Source: Clostridium sp. CAG:492
GTDB lineage: Bacteria; Bacillota; Clostridia; TANB77; CAG-508
NCBI GenBank assembly: GCA_000434335.1
Contig: FR878273.1
Span: forward strand, 1-45,823
Length of the DNA stretch: 45,823 bases
Reading direction: 5' to 3'
This document shows positions 8,554 to 15,641 of the stretch, piece by piece; the first letter of the stretch is position 1; every line of letters starts with the position of its first letter. The notes under the pieces are model-generated. The model did no database searches, was not told the DNA's origin, and saw nothing but the letters and a program-made list of their open reading frames with translations. The position numbers and the translations under genes were made by a program.

Positions 8554-8904
8554 TTATTCTTCTATATGTTCTTTAACTAATTTATATATTTGATAAATAT
8601 GGTCATCATCTAATGAGTAATATACAGTTTTTCCTACTTTTTTAAACTTAACAAGTTTGGCTTGTTTTAAGACTCTTAATTGGTGTGATATTGCAGATTG
8701 TGTTGAATTTGTTATTTCTGCAATTTCACCAACACATAATTCATCTTGTAGCAATGCACTTATTATTTTCATTCTTGTTGAATCTCCAAATACTTTAAAA
8801 AGCTCTGCCATATCGAAAATTACATCTTCATCTATCATTTCTCTTTTTATTTTTTCTATTTTTTTATAATCAATAAATCCTTGGTCTAAATCTTCACTTG
8901 CCAA
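8554..8904 (-). CDS. ArsR/SmtB-family metal-sensing repressor
   Basis: A 116-residue winged-helix repressor. The recognition helix region TNSTQSAISHQLRVLK (about 66-81) and the wing KVGKTVYYSL are typical. The C-terminal helix carries D-x-H and H spaced as in the alpha-5 zinc site of SmtB/CzrA (DDH..11..H), with the last His replaced by Glu. The CadC-type alpha-3 cysteines are not both present (one Cys in ELCVGE). This favours Zn sensing over Cd/Pb, by inference. The start is TTG at 8904 with AGGAG 8 nt upstream; no better in-frame ATG exists near the domain start. It is first in an operon with the metal ATPase and has its own promoter and palindromic operator. Confidence 0.92.
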   Translation of the reverse strand: MASEDLDQGFIDYKKIEKIKREMIDEDVIFDMAELFKVFGDSTRMKIISALLQDELCVGEIAEITNSTQSAISHQLRVLKQAKLVKFKKVGKTVYYSLDDDHIYQIYKLVKEHIEE

Positions 8905-8920
8905 AATAACATCTCCTTTT

Positions 8921-8973
8921 ATATGAATATTTGTTCATATGTTCATTATATGTTTACGAATTTTATTTGTCAA
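8921..8973 (-). promoter_or_regulatory. arsR-ATPase promoter with ArsR-type operator
   Basis: Reading leftward: TTGACA (8973-8968), 17-nt spacer, TATAAT (8950-8945), then a palindrome ATATGAA-N6-TTCATAT (8940-8921) just after the -10 box. A half-site repeat (ATGAACATATGAACA) overlaps the start site. This matches the layout of SmtB/CadC-type autoregulated operators, so the repressor probably blocks the polymerase here until metal binds. Confidence 0.85.
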
Positions 8974-9061
8974 TACTAAAAAGATTTTTTCACTTATTTA
9001 TTATACAGTTAAATTTTGACATTAAAAATTGGCTAGATGTCATTGAACATAAAGAAAAAAA

Positions 9062-9139
9062 CACCTACTAATAATAACCTATATAAAAGAGTACTTTTTA
9101 CAGTGCCCTTTTTAATTTACATTTTATTATTAGTAAGTG
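9062..9139. repeat. Imperfect inverted repeat in a gene-free stretch
   Basis: Positions 9062-9077 and 9124-9139 form a 16-bp inverted repeat with one mismatch, enclosing 46 nt. It lies in the roughly 310-nt interval between the arsR promoter and the GTPase gene. No convincing coding frame is present in the interval. Whether it is a transcript hairpin or a relic of a small mobile element is not clear. Confidence 0.6.
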
Positions 9140-9160
9140 AATTTCTTTTATTTAATAAAT

Positions 9161-9210
9161 GTGTCCCTTTTTCCCAAAAATGGGAAAAGAGAACCGTCCC
9201 CTTTTCCCAC
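9161..9210. repeat. REP-like palindromic element with GGGAAAAG / CTTTTCCC units
   Basis: Three alternating units (CTTTTTCCC, GGGAAAAG, CTTTTCCC) can pair in two mutually exclusive ways, with GAGAACCGTCCC between the last two. It is bounded by GTG and CAC at the ends. It lies 4 nt after the stop codon of the His-rich GTPase gene. The motif resembles interspersed palindromic elements of Firmicutes genomes; I recall this from memory, so copy number elsewhere needs checking. Confidence 0.55.
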
Positions 9211-9214
9211 TTTT

Positions 9215-10435
9215 TTATTCGTAAATACAGTTATTTAGTTTTTCTATAATTCCTTCTTTATCCATATTTCTTCCAATAAATACAAGTTTTACTGTTCTGT
9301 CTCCATATTTTTTGTCCCAGCTTTTCTTTATATCTGGATTTTGAGCAATTATTTGTTTTTGCTCTTCTGGACTAAATGATGCAACCCATTCTCCTGCACA
9401 AAATGCTTGTACTTGTTTTCCAGATTGTTCAAATACATATGATGACTCTGGCTCGTCTGAAAACCATAATACACCTTTACATCTGATTATATTTGAAGGA
9501 AAATCTACAGCGAACTTATCAAATTTATCTCTGTTAAATGGTGCTCTTTTATAATATACAAATGTTACTATTCCATATTCTTCTGTTTCACATTCATCGT
9601 GGTGATGATGGTAGTGACCGTGATGGTGTTCATTCTCAGCTTCTTGCTCATCATCTTCGTCGTCATTATGATGATGTTCTTCGTGCTCTTCTTCTTCATT
9701 ATCTTCTCTATTTAGCTCTTCTATCCAACCAGCTGACATTGATGCTTCTTCAAAATTAAATGAATTTGTATCCAGTATTTTATCAACATCTACTTTTGAA
9801 TAATTTGCTTCAATTATTTCTGCTTTTGGTTGAAGTTTTTTTACAATTGCTTTAACCATATTTAATTCATCTTCTGATAATTCATCGACTTTGTTTAATA
9901 TGATTTTGTTACAAAATTCAATTTGTTGAATTAATAGATTTTCAATATCTTCTTCTTCAATATTTTCTTTTACCAAATTATTTCCGCAATTAAATTCATC
10001 TCTTAAACGTAAGCTATCTACAACTGTTACTACATTATCTAATCTACAGATTTTTGGTAACCCATATTGTTCTGTTTGCTCTGATAGTACAGTTATTGTT
10101 TGAGCTATTGGTAATGGCTCACATACTCCACTTGCTTCTATTAATATGTAATCAAATTTTTTTGTATTTATTATATCTACTATTTGTTGCATTAGGTCAA
10201 CTTTTAAAGTACAACAAATACAACCATTTTGTAATGGAACTAAACTAGAATCTTCTTCTTGAACTATTCCACCTTTTCCTATTAAATCTGCATCTATATT
10301 TACTTCTCCTATGTCATTTACAATTACAGCTACTTTATAACCTTTTTGATTATTTAATACGTGGTTTATAAGAGTGGTTTTTCCTGCTCCTAAATATCCT
10401 GTAAGTAATGTAATTGGTACTACTTTTTCACTCAT
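9215..10435 (-). CDS. COG0523 (CobW/ZNG1-like) G3E GTPase, putative metallochaperone
   Basis: A 406-residue GTPase of the G3E family that inserts or allocates metal ions (Zn, Co or other). Walker A GYLGAGKTT is at 13-21, the family metal motif CICC at 72-75, and NKVD at 181-184. An acidic, histidine-rich loop at about 249-281 (more than ten His) probably buffers metal. The CobW C-terminal domain follows. The ATG at 10435 is used because GGAAAGGAAG lies just upstream; longer in-frame versions have no ribosome site. No cobalamin genes are near, but an ArsR/P1B ATPase operon is next door, so zinc handling is the more likely role. Single-gene transcription from the promoter at 10470-10498. Confidence 0.9.
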   Translation of the reverse strand: MSEKVVPITLLTGYLGAGKTTLINHVLNNQKGYKVAVIVNDIGEVNIDADLIGKGGIVQEEDSSLVPLQNGCICCTLKVDLMQQIVDIINTKKFDYILIEASGVCEPLPIAQTITVLSEQTEQYGLPKICRLDNVVTVVDSLRLRDEFNCGNNLVKENIEEEDIENLLIQQIEFCNKIILNKVDELSEDELNMVKAIVKKLQPKAEIIEANYSKVDVDKILDTNSFNFEEASMSAGWIEELNREDNEEEEHEEHHHNDDEDDEQEAENEHHHGHYHHHHDECETEEYGIVTFVYYKRAPFNRDKFDKFAVDFPSNIIRCKGVLWFSDEPESSYVFEQSGKQVQAFCAGEWVASFSPEEQKQIIAQNPDIKKSWDKKYGDRTVKLVFIGRNMDKEGIIEKLNNCIYE

Positions 10436-10469
10436 ATTATTACTTCCTTTCCTCATTTCATATTTGTAT

Positions 10470-10498
10470 ATTATACATAAATTTTGCTTAATTTTCAA
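10470..10498 (-). promoter_or_regulatory. Sigma-A promoter for the COG0523 GTPase gene
   Basis: On the minus strand TTGAAA (10498-10493), 17-nt spacer, TATAAT (10475-10470), about 35 nt before the chosen ATG. I found no clear Zur box beside it. Confidence 0.75.
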
Positions 10499-10525
10499 GT
10501 ATTTTAATAAAAGTATATACGTAAA

Positions 10526-10558
10526 AAAGTTACGTTTATTATTAATAAACATAACTTT
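10526..10558 (-). terminator. Rho-independent terminator after the cohesin-like gene
   Basis: A nearly uninterrupted 16-bp inverted repeat (10526-10541 with 10543-10558, one wobble) is followed by TTTTTT in the minus direction. It lies 8 nt after the stop of the cohesin-like gene and just before the GTPase promoter. Confidence 0.8.
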
Positions 10559-10565
10559 TCATATT

Positions 10566-11378
10566 TTACTTATTATTATTTGACTTCTTATTTATATCTT
10601 TTGAATTATCATTTTTTGGTTTAATAATTTCTTTTTTGTTATTTTCTATAGACTTATCTTCTTTTTCTAATCTTGTGTTTTCACTTATTTCCCCTTTTGT
10701 CTTCTTTTGTTTTTTGTTAATAAACATTACAAATATAACTAAAATTATTATTATTAAAATTGAAATAATTGTAACTATAATAGCAAACCTGTCCATTGAA
10801 CTTTTAGTATTAATTTTTATACTGCTCATTTTCAATACTGAATCTTCTACATTAGATTTTATTTCCCTATGCTCGGAATCATATAATGTAATTTCTTTTA
10901 TTTTTATTTCTGTATCTTTAAATTTCTTTTCATCCTTTACTTTAAATTTTACACGTACAGCAGTATCTTCCCTATTTTTGTCATTTGAATATATTAAAAA
11001 TTTAGGTATTCCTTGATTTTTCGAATCACTTTCTCCTTCAACGCTATTTCCTAAAGATAAATTTCCAATAGACCAACCTGTTCCTAATTGAATGTCCGCG
11101 GAGTTATCTTCATTAGGTGATGGAACAAGCTCTAATGCATCTTTATCATAATATAAATATCCAAACATAGCCATTATTTTTCCATTATCTTCTCCATTTA
11201 CAGTTATAGATACCAATATTTCGTCACCTGATTTTATTTTTTTGCTTTTTTTGCCACTTTCTTCATTGCTTACAGAATAATTCATATCTAGTGTTACAGC
11301 TTCTGACTTTTGATTTACTATGAACATCAATAATATTAATAAAACACTTAAGAACATTACTTTTAATACTTTTTTCAT
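10566..11378 (-). CDS. Exported, membrane-anchored protein with cohesin-like beta-sandwich
   Basis: A 270-residue protein with a signal peptide (about 1-27), an extracytoplasmic domain of about 160 residues, a transmembrane helix at about 198-220 and a Lys/Asn/Glu-rich cytoplasmic tail of 50 residues. The outer domain has the cohesin-type pattern: GDEILVSITVNG strand, YLYYDKDALELV, then AVRVKFKVKD and an EITLYDSE strand. In cellulosome bacteria such domains bind dockerins; in gut Clostridia isolated copies also occur in surface proteins of unknown role. ATG at 11378 has GGAG 9 nt upstream, better than the TTG at 11393. Lone gene between a promoter and a terminator. No dockerin partner is in the window. 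Confidence 0.65.
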   Translation of the reverse strand: MKKVLKVMFLSVLLILLMFIVNQKSEAVTLDMNYSVSNEESGKKSKKIKSGDEILVSITVNGEDNGKIMAMFGYLYYDKDALELVPSPNEDNSADIQLGTGWSIGNLSLGNSVEGESDSKNQGIPKFLIYSNDKNREDTAVRVKFKVKDEKKFKDTEIKIKEITLYDSEHREIKSNVEDSVLKMSSIKINTKSSMDRFAIIVTIISILIIIILVIFVMFINKKQKKTKGEISENTRLEKEDKSIENNKKEIIKPKNDNSKDINKKSNNNK

Positions 11379-11404
11379 TTGTTTCAACTCCAATCTTTAT
11401 TAAT

Positions 11405-11432
11405 ATTTTACCATATAATTTTTTAGTGTCAA
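11405..11432 (-). promoter_or_regulatory. Sigma-A promoter for the cohesin-like gene
   Basis: On the minus strand TTGACA (11432-11427), 16-nt spacer, TAAAAT (11410-11405), ending 27 nt before the ATG at 11378. Confidence 0.7.
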
Positions 11433-11449
11433 ATATTTTTTCATTTTTT

Positions 11450-11474
11450 TAGGATAGAGCATCACTCTATCCTA
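11450..11474. other. Perfect 10-bp hairpin between yunB and the cohesin-like gene
   Basis: TAGGATAGAG (11450-11459) pairs fully with 11465-11474 around a 5-nt loop. On the minus strand the stem is followed by A residues, not T, so it is a weak candidate for an intrinsic terminator of the sipL-yunB transcript; the T run lies on the plus side upstream. Confidence 0.5.
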
Positions 11475-11510
11475 TACAAATATATTATATAAAAAATTTC
11501 ATTATATATT

Positions 11511-12269
11511 CTATTCAACGACTTCTAATGCATCTTTGTTGTCTGTTCCATTAAAATTGTAGTAACTGCTTGGTATTTCGCCTACAATTATAGATTCTGC
11601 TATTAAAATTTGATTTTTTATTTCTTCTGTTGTACTGTTGAATGGTGTTAGGATTGATACATCGCAGGTTATATCTAAATAAATTTGATGCAATGTTTGA
11701 TTTATTCCTGCAGTTTTGAATTCTGATTTTAGCTCTGTTTCAACATTTCCTATTGTTGACATCTTTACCTTTACATATGGTCCGCTTCCAGATAATAATT
11801 TAATACCTGTAAAGCTTCCCAGTCTTATTCCAAAACTTGCATTATCAACATTGTTTAGCTCTTGCTGAATTTTTATCGCCACATCTGATATAATTTCATT
11901 TACTGGAATTATATTTAATTTTACCATTTGAATTTTACCTGCATCATCTTTTATTACAACAGCTAAATCTTCATATCTGTAGTTTTCCATAACTATTGTC
12001 GCTTGCTCATTTGAAATTATTGTTGCTATACTTTTGGCTTTATTAGTGCATTGTTTTTTTACTATTGGGTCAATAGCATTTATAACACTGTAGGCAACCA
12101 TTATTTCAACAAGCAAAATTGCAATAACTTTAAACAATGCTTTGGGCTTTTTTGGCATTTTATTATTTTTATGAATATTACCATTATTATAAAACTCAAA
12201 TTTTGGAAGCCTTATTCTATTTCTAGAATATATTTTTTCCATTTTGTTATGATATTTTGGTACATGCAT
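11511..12269 (-). CDS. yunB: Sporulation protein YunB
   Basis: A 252-residue single-pass membrane protein: basic N-terminal region, one helix at about 44-64, then an extracytoplasmic domain. The family signature is clear in the C-terminal half: an IGNVETELKSEFKTAGINQT-type segment, HQIYLDITCDV, and AESIIVGEIPSSYYNF at the end. In Bacillus, YunB is made in the mother cell under sigma-E and is needed for proper spore formation; its biochemical role is unknown. The start is uncertain. The ATG at 12269 overlaps sipL by 23 nt, while a second ATG at 12242 lies 4 nt after the sipL stop; neither has a good ribosome site, which points to translational coupling. Confidence 0.88.
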   Translation of the reverse strand: MHVPKYHNKMEKIYSRNRIRLPKFEFYNNGNIHKNNKMPKKPKALFKVIAILLVEIMVAYSVINAIDPIVKKQCTNKAKSIATIISNEQATIVMENYRYEDLAVVIKDDAGKIQMVKLNIIPVNEIISDVAIKIQQELNNVDNASFGIRLGSFTGIKLLSGSGPYVKVKMSTIGNVETELKSEFKTAGINQTLHQIYLDITCDVSILTPFNSTTEEIKNQILIAESIIVGEIPSSYYNFNGTDNKDALEVVE

Positions 12270-13785
12270 ATTTTGGGATATATAATTGGTCTCCTATATT
12301 TAATTTATCAACATCTTCAATGTTATTTACAGTGGCAATTTCTTCCATTGTACTTTTAAACTTTTTAGCTATTTTCCAAAGTGTATCTCCTTCTTTTACA
12401 AAATATATAACCAAACTACTTGAATTATTATTACCACTGTTTTCTTCTACATTTATATTACTTACAATATTTACTGTATTTTTTTGATACATATTTAATA
12501 TAAAATTCATACTTATTTTTACATCAACAGTATTATCTGGCATACAAATAAAATCTTTTGAATCAATTTCTATATTTGTAGTTATATTAGAGCTTTTGTT
12601 TATTTTTTCACTGCTTACTGTATGTGTAAAAGATATGGTTTGTTCTTTTACTTCTATTCTGTTAGTCGCATTTGATTCATATAAAATTCTTAATATTAAT
12701 TCTCCTTCATATGATATTGAACCATTTAAAATATTTTCTTTTACTATATTTGGACATGCTTTAATACTATATATTTTATTGCTATTAATATCAGAAATAT
12801 CTATTTTTTCTTGAATGTTACACATGTCTTTTATAACGTTTTTATCTTGCATTAAACTTACTTGCTCTTGGCACATTGTTATTTCTTCTTCTGGGCTATA
12901 TAAATCTTGTATTAAATTTACTTCTTTATTTTCAAAAGCACTACATGAAATTGAAAATTCAATTTCGATAAATATTGAATGATCTTCAACATTATTCGGT
13001 TTTATATTAATATTTCTTATTTCATAATTAGTATTGCAAATTTCTTGATCAGATATATTTGGAATATCTATAAATCCCATAATCGGTATTTGTGCTGTTG
13101 TTGTATTTATTTTTTCATCTTCAGTCAAATACATTATTTCTACCATTACATCTGCTTTTGACAAAACTTTGTTGTAGCTTATTTTTATATCTTTATTTTT
13201 TATTGATATGTCACTACTTAATATATCAGCCAAATTATCATTAATTGTTATTGTATCCTTTGCAATTGCAACTGTTTCCCCTTTTCCTTTTAAAGAGTTT
13301 ACTGTTGTAGAATTACTTATCATTTGTATTTTTTGAGTATCATTTATTGATTTAACAAACTCTTTTTCATTATTAGAAAATACTTTTATGTTTGCCTCTA
13401 AATTAATCTTAATGTTTATTTTTCTACCATTTAGTATTTTGCACTCTATATTTCTTATATTTAAATCACAATCAAAATCCATATCTTGAGTTAATTTTTC
13501 TATTTCTATACTTTGTGAAAAATCAATTACTGTATGTAAGCCTCGTATATCATTTTGCTCATTATCTGCAATGTATATAACATATGCATATACTCCTCCA
13601 TCTATTTTCAATTTGCCATTTACAATTTCTTTTTTATAGATATATACATTTCCTGAAGAATCGATAGTACTTAATATATCTGGTTTTACATCTGGAATTA
13701 TAATATTTTCCTCTGCACAAAAATTATCCTTTTTTTGATTTATTATTTGATTTAGGCATATTTTTTCAGTTTCAAAATCAACCAT
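12247..13785 (-). CDS. sipL: Spore coat morphogenetic protein SipL (SPOCS and LysM domains)
   Basis: A 512-residue protein with SPOCS (DUF3794) repeats over about residues 30-440 and a C-terminal LysM domain at about 459-506 (VKEGDTLWKIAKKF, then LNIGDQLYIPKY). In Clostridioides difficile SipL binds the SpoIVA ATPase through its LysM domain and drives coat encasement; it replaces Bacillus SpoVID. A first-repeat signature is FCAEENIIIPDVKPDILSTI. AAAGGAA precedes the ATG at 13785. It is followed by and coupled to yunB. I found no clear sigma-E promoter by eye in the 115 nt between sipL and veg. This gene is one of the best pointers to a spore-forming clostridial host. Confidence 0.9.
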   Translation of the reverse strand: MVDFETEKICLNQIINQKKDNFCAEENIIIPDVKPDILSTIDSSGNVYIYKKEIVNGKLKIDGGVYAYVIYIADNEQNDIRGLHTVIDFSQSIEIEKLTQDMDFDCDLNIRNIECKILNGRKINIKINLEANIKVFSNNEKEFVKSINDTQKIQMISNSTTVNSLKGKGETVAIAKDTITINDNLADILSSDISIKNKDIKISYNKVLSKADVMVEIMYLTEDEKINTTTAQIPIMGFIDIPNISDQEICNTNYEIRNINIKPNNVEDHSIFIEIEFSISCSAFENKEVNLIQDLYSPEEEITMCQEQVSLMQDKNVIKDMCNIQEKIDISDINSNKIYSIKACPNIVKENILNGSISYEGELILRILYESNATNRIEVKEQTISFTHTVSSEKINKSSNITTNIEIDSKDFICMPDNTVDVKISMNFILNMYQKNTVNIVSNINVEENSGNNNSSSLVIYFVKEGDTLWKIAKKFKSTMEEIATVNNIEDVDKLNIGDQLYIPKYACTKIS

Positions 13786-13871
13786 ATATTCACATTCCTT
13801 TCTAACTTTATTTTGGAAATTTTATATTTTAAAATTCACCATACATTTAGTACTAGTATATTTTAGAGCAA

Positions 13872-13903
13872 AAAAAAAATTCCTTTTTCAAGGAATTTTT
13901 TTA
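13872..13903 (-). terminator. Rho-independent terminator after veg
   Basis: AATTCCTT (13878-13885) pairs with 13890-13897 around a 4-nt loop, extended by A/T runs on both sides. In the minus direction it ends with a long T tract. It begins at the veg stop codon. Confidence 0.85.
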
Positions 13904-14200
13904 ATCTATTTTTTTACGTTTTCTTTTTACTTCCACTATTTCTGGCATTAATGGTGTATAATTTATTCCATTAAATACTTGCATTTCTATTGTTCTTGTT
14001 AATACATCTGTATAACTGTAAGTAACACTTCTGTCGTTATCATCATATTTTACTACAAAGATGTTAGGATATGTTTTTTCTATTGTAGCTTCTTTTTCAA
14101 ACGATTTACTCCTTCCTAGAGAACCTTTGACGATTATTTTTTGTCCTATTTTTTCTCCTATATCTGCTTTAATACTTGTTATATCATTTTTGCAAATCAT
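13901..14200 (-). CDS. veg: Veg family protein
   Basis: A 99-residue cytosolic protein of the Veg (DUF1021) family. Matching elements are the N-terminal IKADIGEKIGQKIIVKG, the TYPNIFVVKYDD strand and VTYSYTDVLTRTIEM. In Bacillus, Veg is abundant in growing and outgrowing cells and stimulates biofilm gene expression; its mechanism is not settled. The C-terminal tail KRKRKK is basic. AGGTG lies 6 nt before the ATG. It follows yabG, the same neighbour as in Bacillus. It has a near-consensus promoter of its own, in line with the famously strong Bacillus veg promoter, and a good terminator. Confidence 0.92.
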   Translation of the reverse strand: MICKNDITSIKADIGEKIGQKIIVKGSLGRSKSFEKEATIEKTYPNIFVVKYDDNDRSVTYSYTDVLTRTIEMQVFNGINYTPLMPEIVEVKRKRKKID

Positions 14201-14229
14201 TTAATCACCTACTTCTTTATTCTACAAAA

Positions 14230-14258
14230 ATTATAGCATCATCAAAAAAAAATGTCAA
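14230..14258 (-). promoter_or_regulatory. Strong sigma-A promoter of veg flanked by a 9-bp inverted repeat
   Basis: Full consensus on the minus strand: TTGACA (14258-14253), 17-nt spacer, TATAAT (14235-14230). A perfect 9-bp inverted repeat, ATTCTACAA (14219-14227) and TTGTAGAAT (14272-14280), brackets the promoter; the downstream arm covers the expected start site. Confidence 0.9.
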
Positions 14259-14329
14259 AATGTGTTTTTTATTGTAGAATCCTTATTTAGCTTGTTTTTC
14301 TAAGGTTTTCAGCAATTTTTGTACTTATT

Positions 14330-14395
14330 TCACATTTACATTACATTTATGTTACAGTTGTATTACAATTGTTTTACTTTTATATTACAATCATT
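14330..14395. repeat. Six-unit 11-bp periodic repeat at the yabG 3' end
   Basis: Six consecutive 11-bp units, each starting TTACA or a one-base variant (units begin at 14330, 14341, 14352, 14363, 14374, 14385). The first four lie between yabG and veg; the fifth contains most of the yabG stop codon and the last lies in the yabG 3' coding end. On the minus strand each unit ends TGTAA or a variant. The period is close to one helical turn. Confidence 0.7.
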
Positions 14396-15174
14396 TTTCC
14401 CTTTGCTCCAATACCTCCTACAGCTCTTCTTCCATTTCTTATTTTTCCTTCAAAGTCAGACATCATTATTAATTTATTTTTATTTGTTATAGATATTTCC
14501 TCTGCAACTATTAGTGGGTCCATAAAATCTATTAAAATTCGTGCTGGTGATGATGCAAAATTTGCACCAGCAGACATTATTGCTTCATAATAACTTTGAC
14601 AAGCACCTGCAAATATAACTAATTCGTTTTTATCAGAGTTCCATCTTCTTGCTTCATTTACTGATTTTACAAAATATCTTGAATTTCTATAATTATTTAT
14701 ATCATTAAAATTTTTTCCACTTTTTATCATACCATCATGTCCTGTAATTACTAGTATATCTGGTCTATATCTTTGTAATAAATTTCTTACAACCATTGGT
14801 TGTCTAAATTCCATTACATGTTTTACAATATAATTTAATCCTCTTTTTTTATAATATTTTTCTGTTTTTTCACTGTAACTTCTGTCTCCGTCTAAATGCA
14901 AAATTTTACCATATCTTATTACTTTTCTATTATCTATATAATTATTTGTATCTTCTATTTGTTTATCAATTCTTTTTAAATTTTCTTTTATTCGGCTTTC
15001 ATTTGGAAGTTCTAAATCATCTACTGGTGCATCTGCTTCAATTCTAATTGTTACGCCCTTTAATATAGCCACTTTTCCTCTATTTTCTGTTTTTACTATT
15101 TTTTCAACATAAAATAAAATATCATTTTGATACGAATTTCTTGAAACTATATCGCCTTTTTTTATCTTTTTCAT
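14380..15174 (-). CDS. yabG: Sporulation-specific protease YabG
   Basis: A 264-residue cysteine protease made during sporulation. In Bacillus it trims coat proteins such as SpoIVA, and in C. difficile it processes SipL, SpoIVA and the CspBA germination protein. Visible landmarks are ITGHDG (about 149-154, with a likely catalytic His), FAGACQSYYEAI (about 194-205, likely catalytic Cys) and the C-terminal GGIGAKGKMIVI. The ATG at 15174 has GGGGG 7 nt upstream. A sigma-K-like promoter precedes it, so mother-cell late expression is expected. It lies upstream of veg as in Bacillus, and its probable substrate SipL is coded just beyond veg. Confidence 0.93.
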   Translation of the reverse strand: MKKIKKGDIVSRNSYQNDILFYVEKIVKTENRGKVAILKGVTIRIEADAPVDDLELPNESRIKENLKRIDKQIEDTNNYIDNRKVIRYGKILHLDGDRSYSEKTEKYYKKRGLNYIVKHVMEFRQPMVVRNLLQRYRPDILVITGHDGMIKSGKNFNDINNYRNSRYFVKSVNEARRWNSDKNELVIFAGACQSYYEAIMSAGANFASSPARILIDFMDPLIVAEEISITNKNKLIMMSDFEGKIRNGRRAVGGIGAKGKMIVI

Positions 15175-15205
15175 ATAAATTCCCCCAAAATATGTCAGCT
15201 TAGTA

Positions 15206-15232
15206 TATATTATGATTTTTTTCTATTTTGGT
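15206..15232 (-). promoter_or_regulatory. Sigma-K-like promoter of yabG
   Basis: On the minus strand AC at -35 (15232-15231), 16 nt, then CATAATATA (15214-15206), which fits the CATANNNTA -10 of sigma-K. It ends about 32 nt before the yabG ATG. Bacillus yabG is sigma-K dependent, so the match is expected. Confidence 0.6.
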
Positions 15233-15310
15233 GAATTTGACTGTGCTATTTATCCATTTTAAAACGTTTTTTCACAAATGATGGAAAAGAAAACAGTTTC
15301 ATTTTTCTAC

Positions 15311-15339
15311 TTGTAATCACTATAATAATGTGTTATACT
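15311..15339 (+). promoter_or_regulatory. Promoter for the zinc-ribbon protein, with a long 5' leader
   Basis: TTGTAA (15311-15316), 17-nt spacer, TATACT (15334-15339). The ATG is about 130 nt downstream, leaving a long leader that begins with a small hairpin (15346-15351 with 15355-15360). The roughly 300 nt between yabG and this gene holds nothing else that I can call. Confidence 0.6.
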
Positions 15340-15471
15340 AAACACAGCTTTGAAAAGGCTAAACAAATTTAATTATTAAGTAGACTATTTCCTTCAAATT
15401 ATTTTATTATTAAAGGTTCAATGTGTCAAAAGATTGTTAAATGATATTTTTGAAGAAGGAGGTACTCTACT

Positions 15472-15636
15472 ATGGCAGATAAAACATTAGTATGCAAAGA
15501 TTGTGGTGCTGATTTTGTTTTCACAGAAGGTGAACAACAATTTTATGCTGAAAAAGGTTTTGATAACGAACCACAAAGATGCCCAGATTGCAGAAAAGCA
15601 AGAAAAGCAGCAAGAAGAAATTTTAATCAAAATTAA
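15472..15636 (+). CDS. Small zinc-ribbon protein (zf-trcl type)
   Basis: A 54-residue protein with cysteines at 8, 11, 37 and 40 (VCKDCG and CPDCRKARKAARR), forming one zinc ribbon followed by a basic tail likely to contact nucleic acid. The middle segment, FTEGEQQFYAEKGF, is the hallmark of the probable zinc-ribbon family found across Firmicutes and other bacteria. Its function is not established. AAGGAGG lies 9 nt before the ATG. It is one of only three plus-strand genes here and forms a single-gene unit with its own promoter, long leader and terminator. Confidence 0.9.
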   Translation: MADKTLVCKDCGADFVFTEGEQQFYAEKGFDNEPQRCPDCRKARKAARRNFNQN

Positions 15637-15641
15637 TTAAT

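Noticed and set aside
9037..9249. A 70-codon plus-strand frame in the gap beside the arsR promoter
   Set aside because: No ribosome binding site, no family likeness, and it runs through an inverted repeat, the REP-like element and the end of the GTPase gene.
11450..11474. Intrinsic terminator of sipL-yunB
   Set aside because: The hairpin is strong, but no T tract follows it on the minus strand; kept only as a hairpin.
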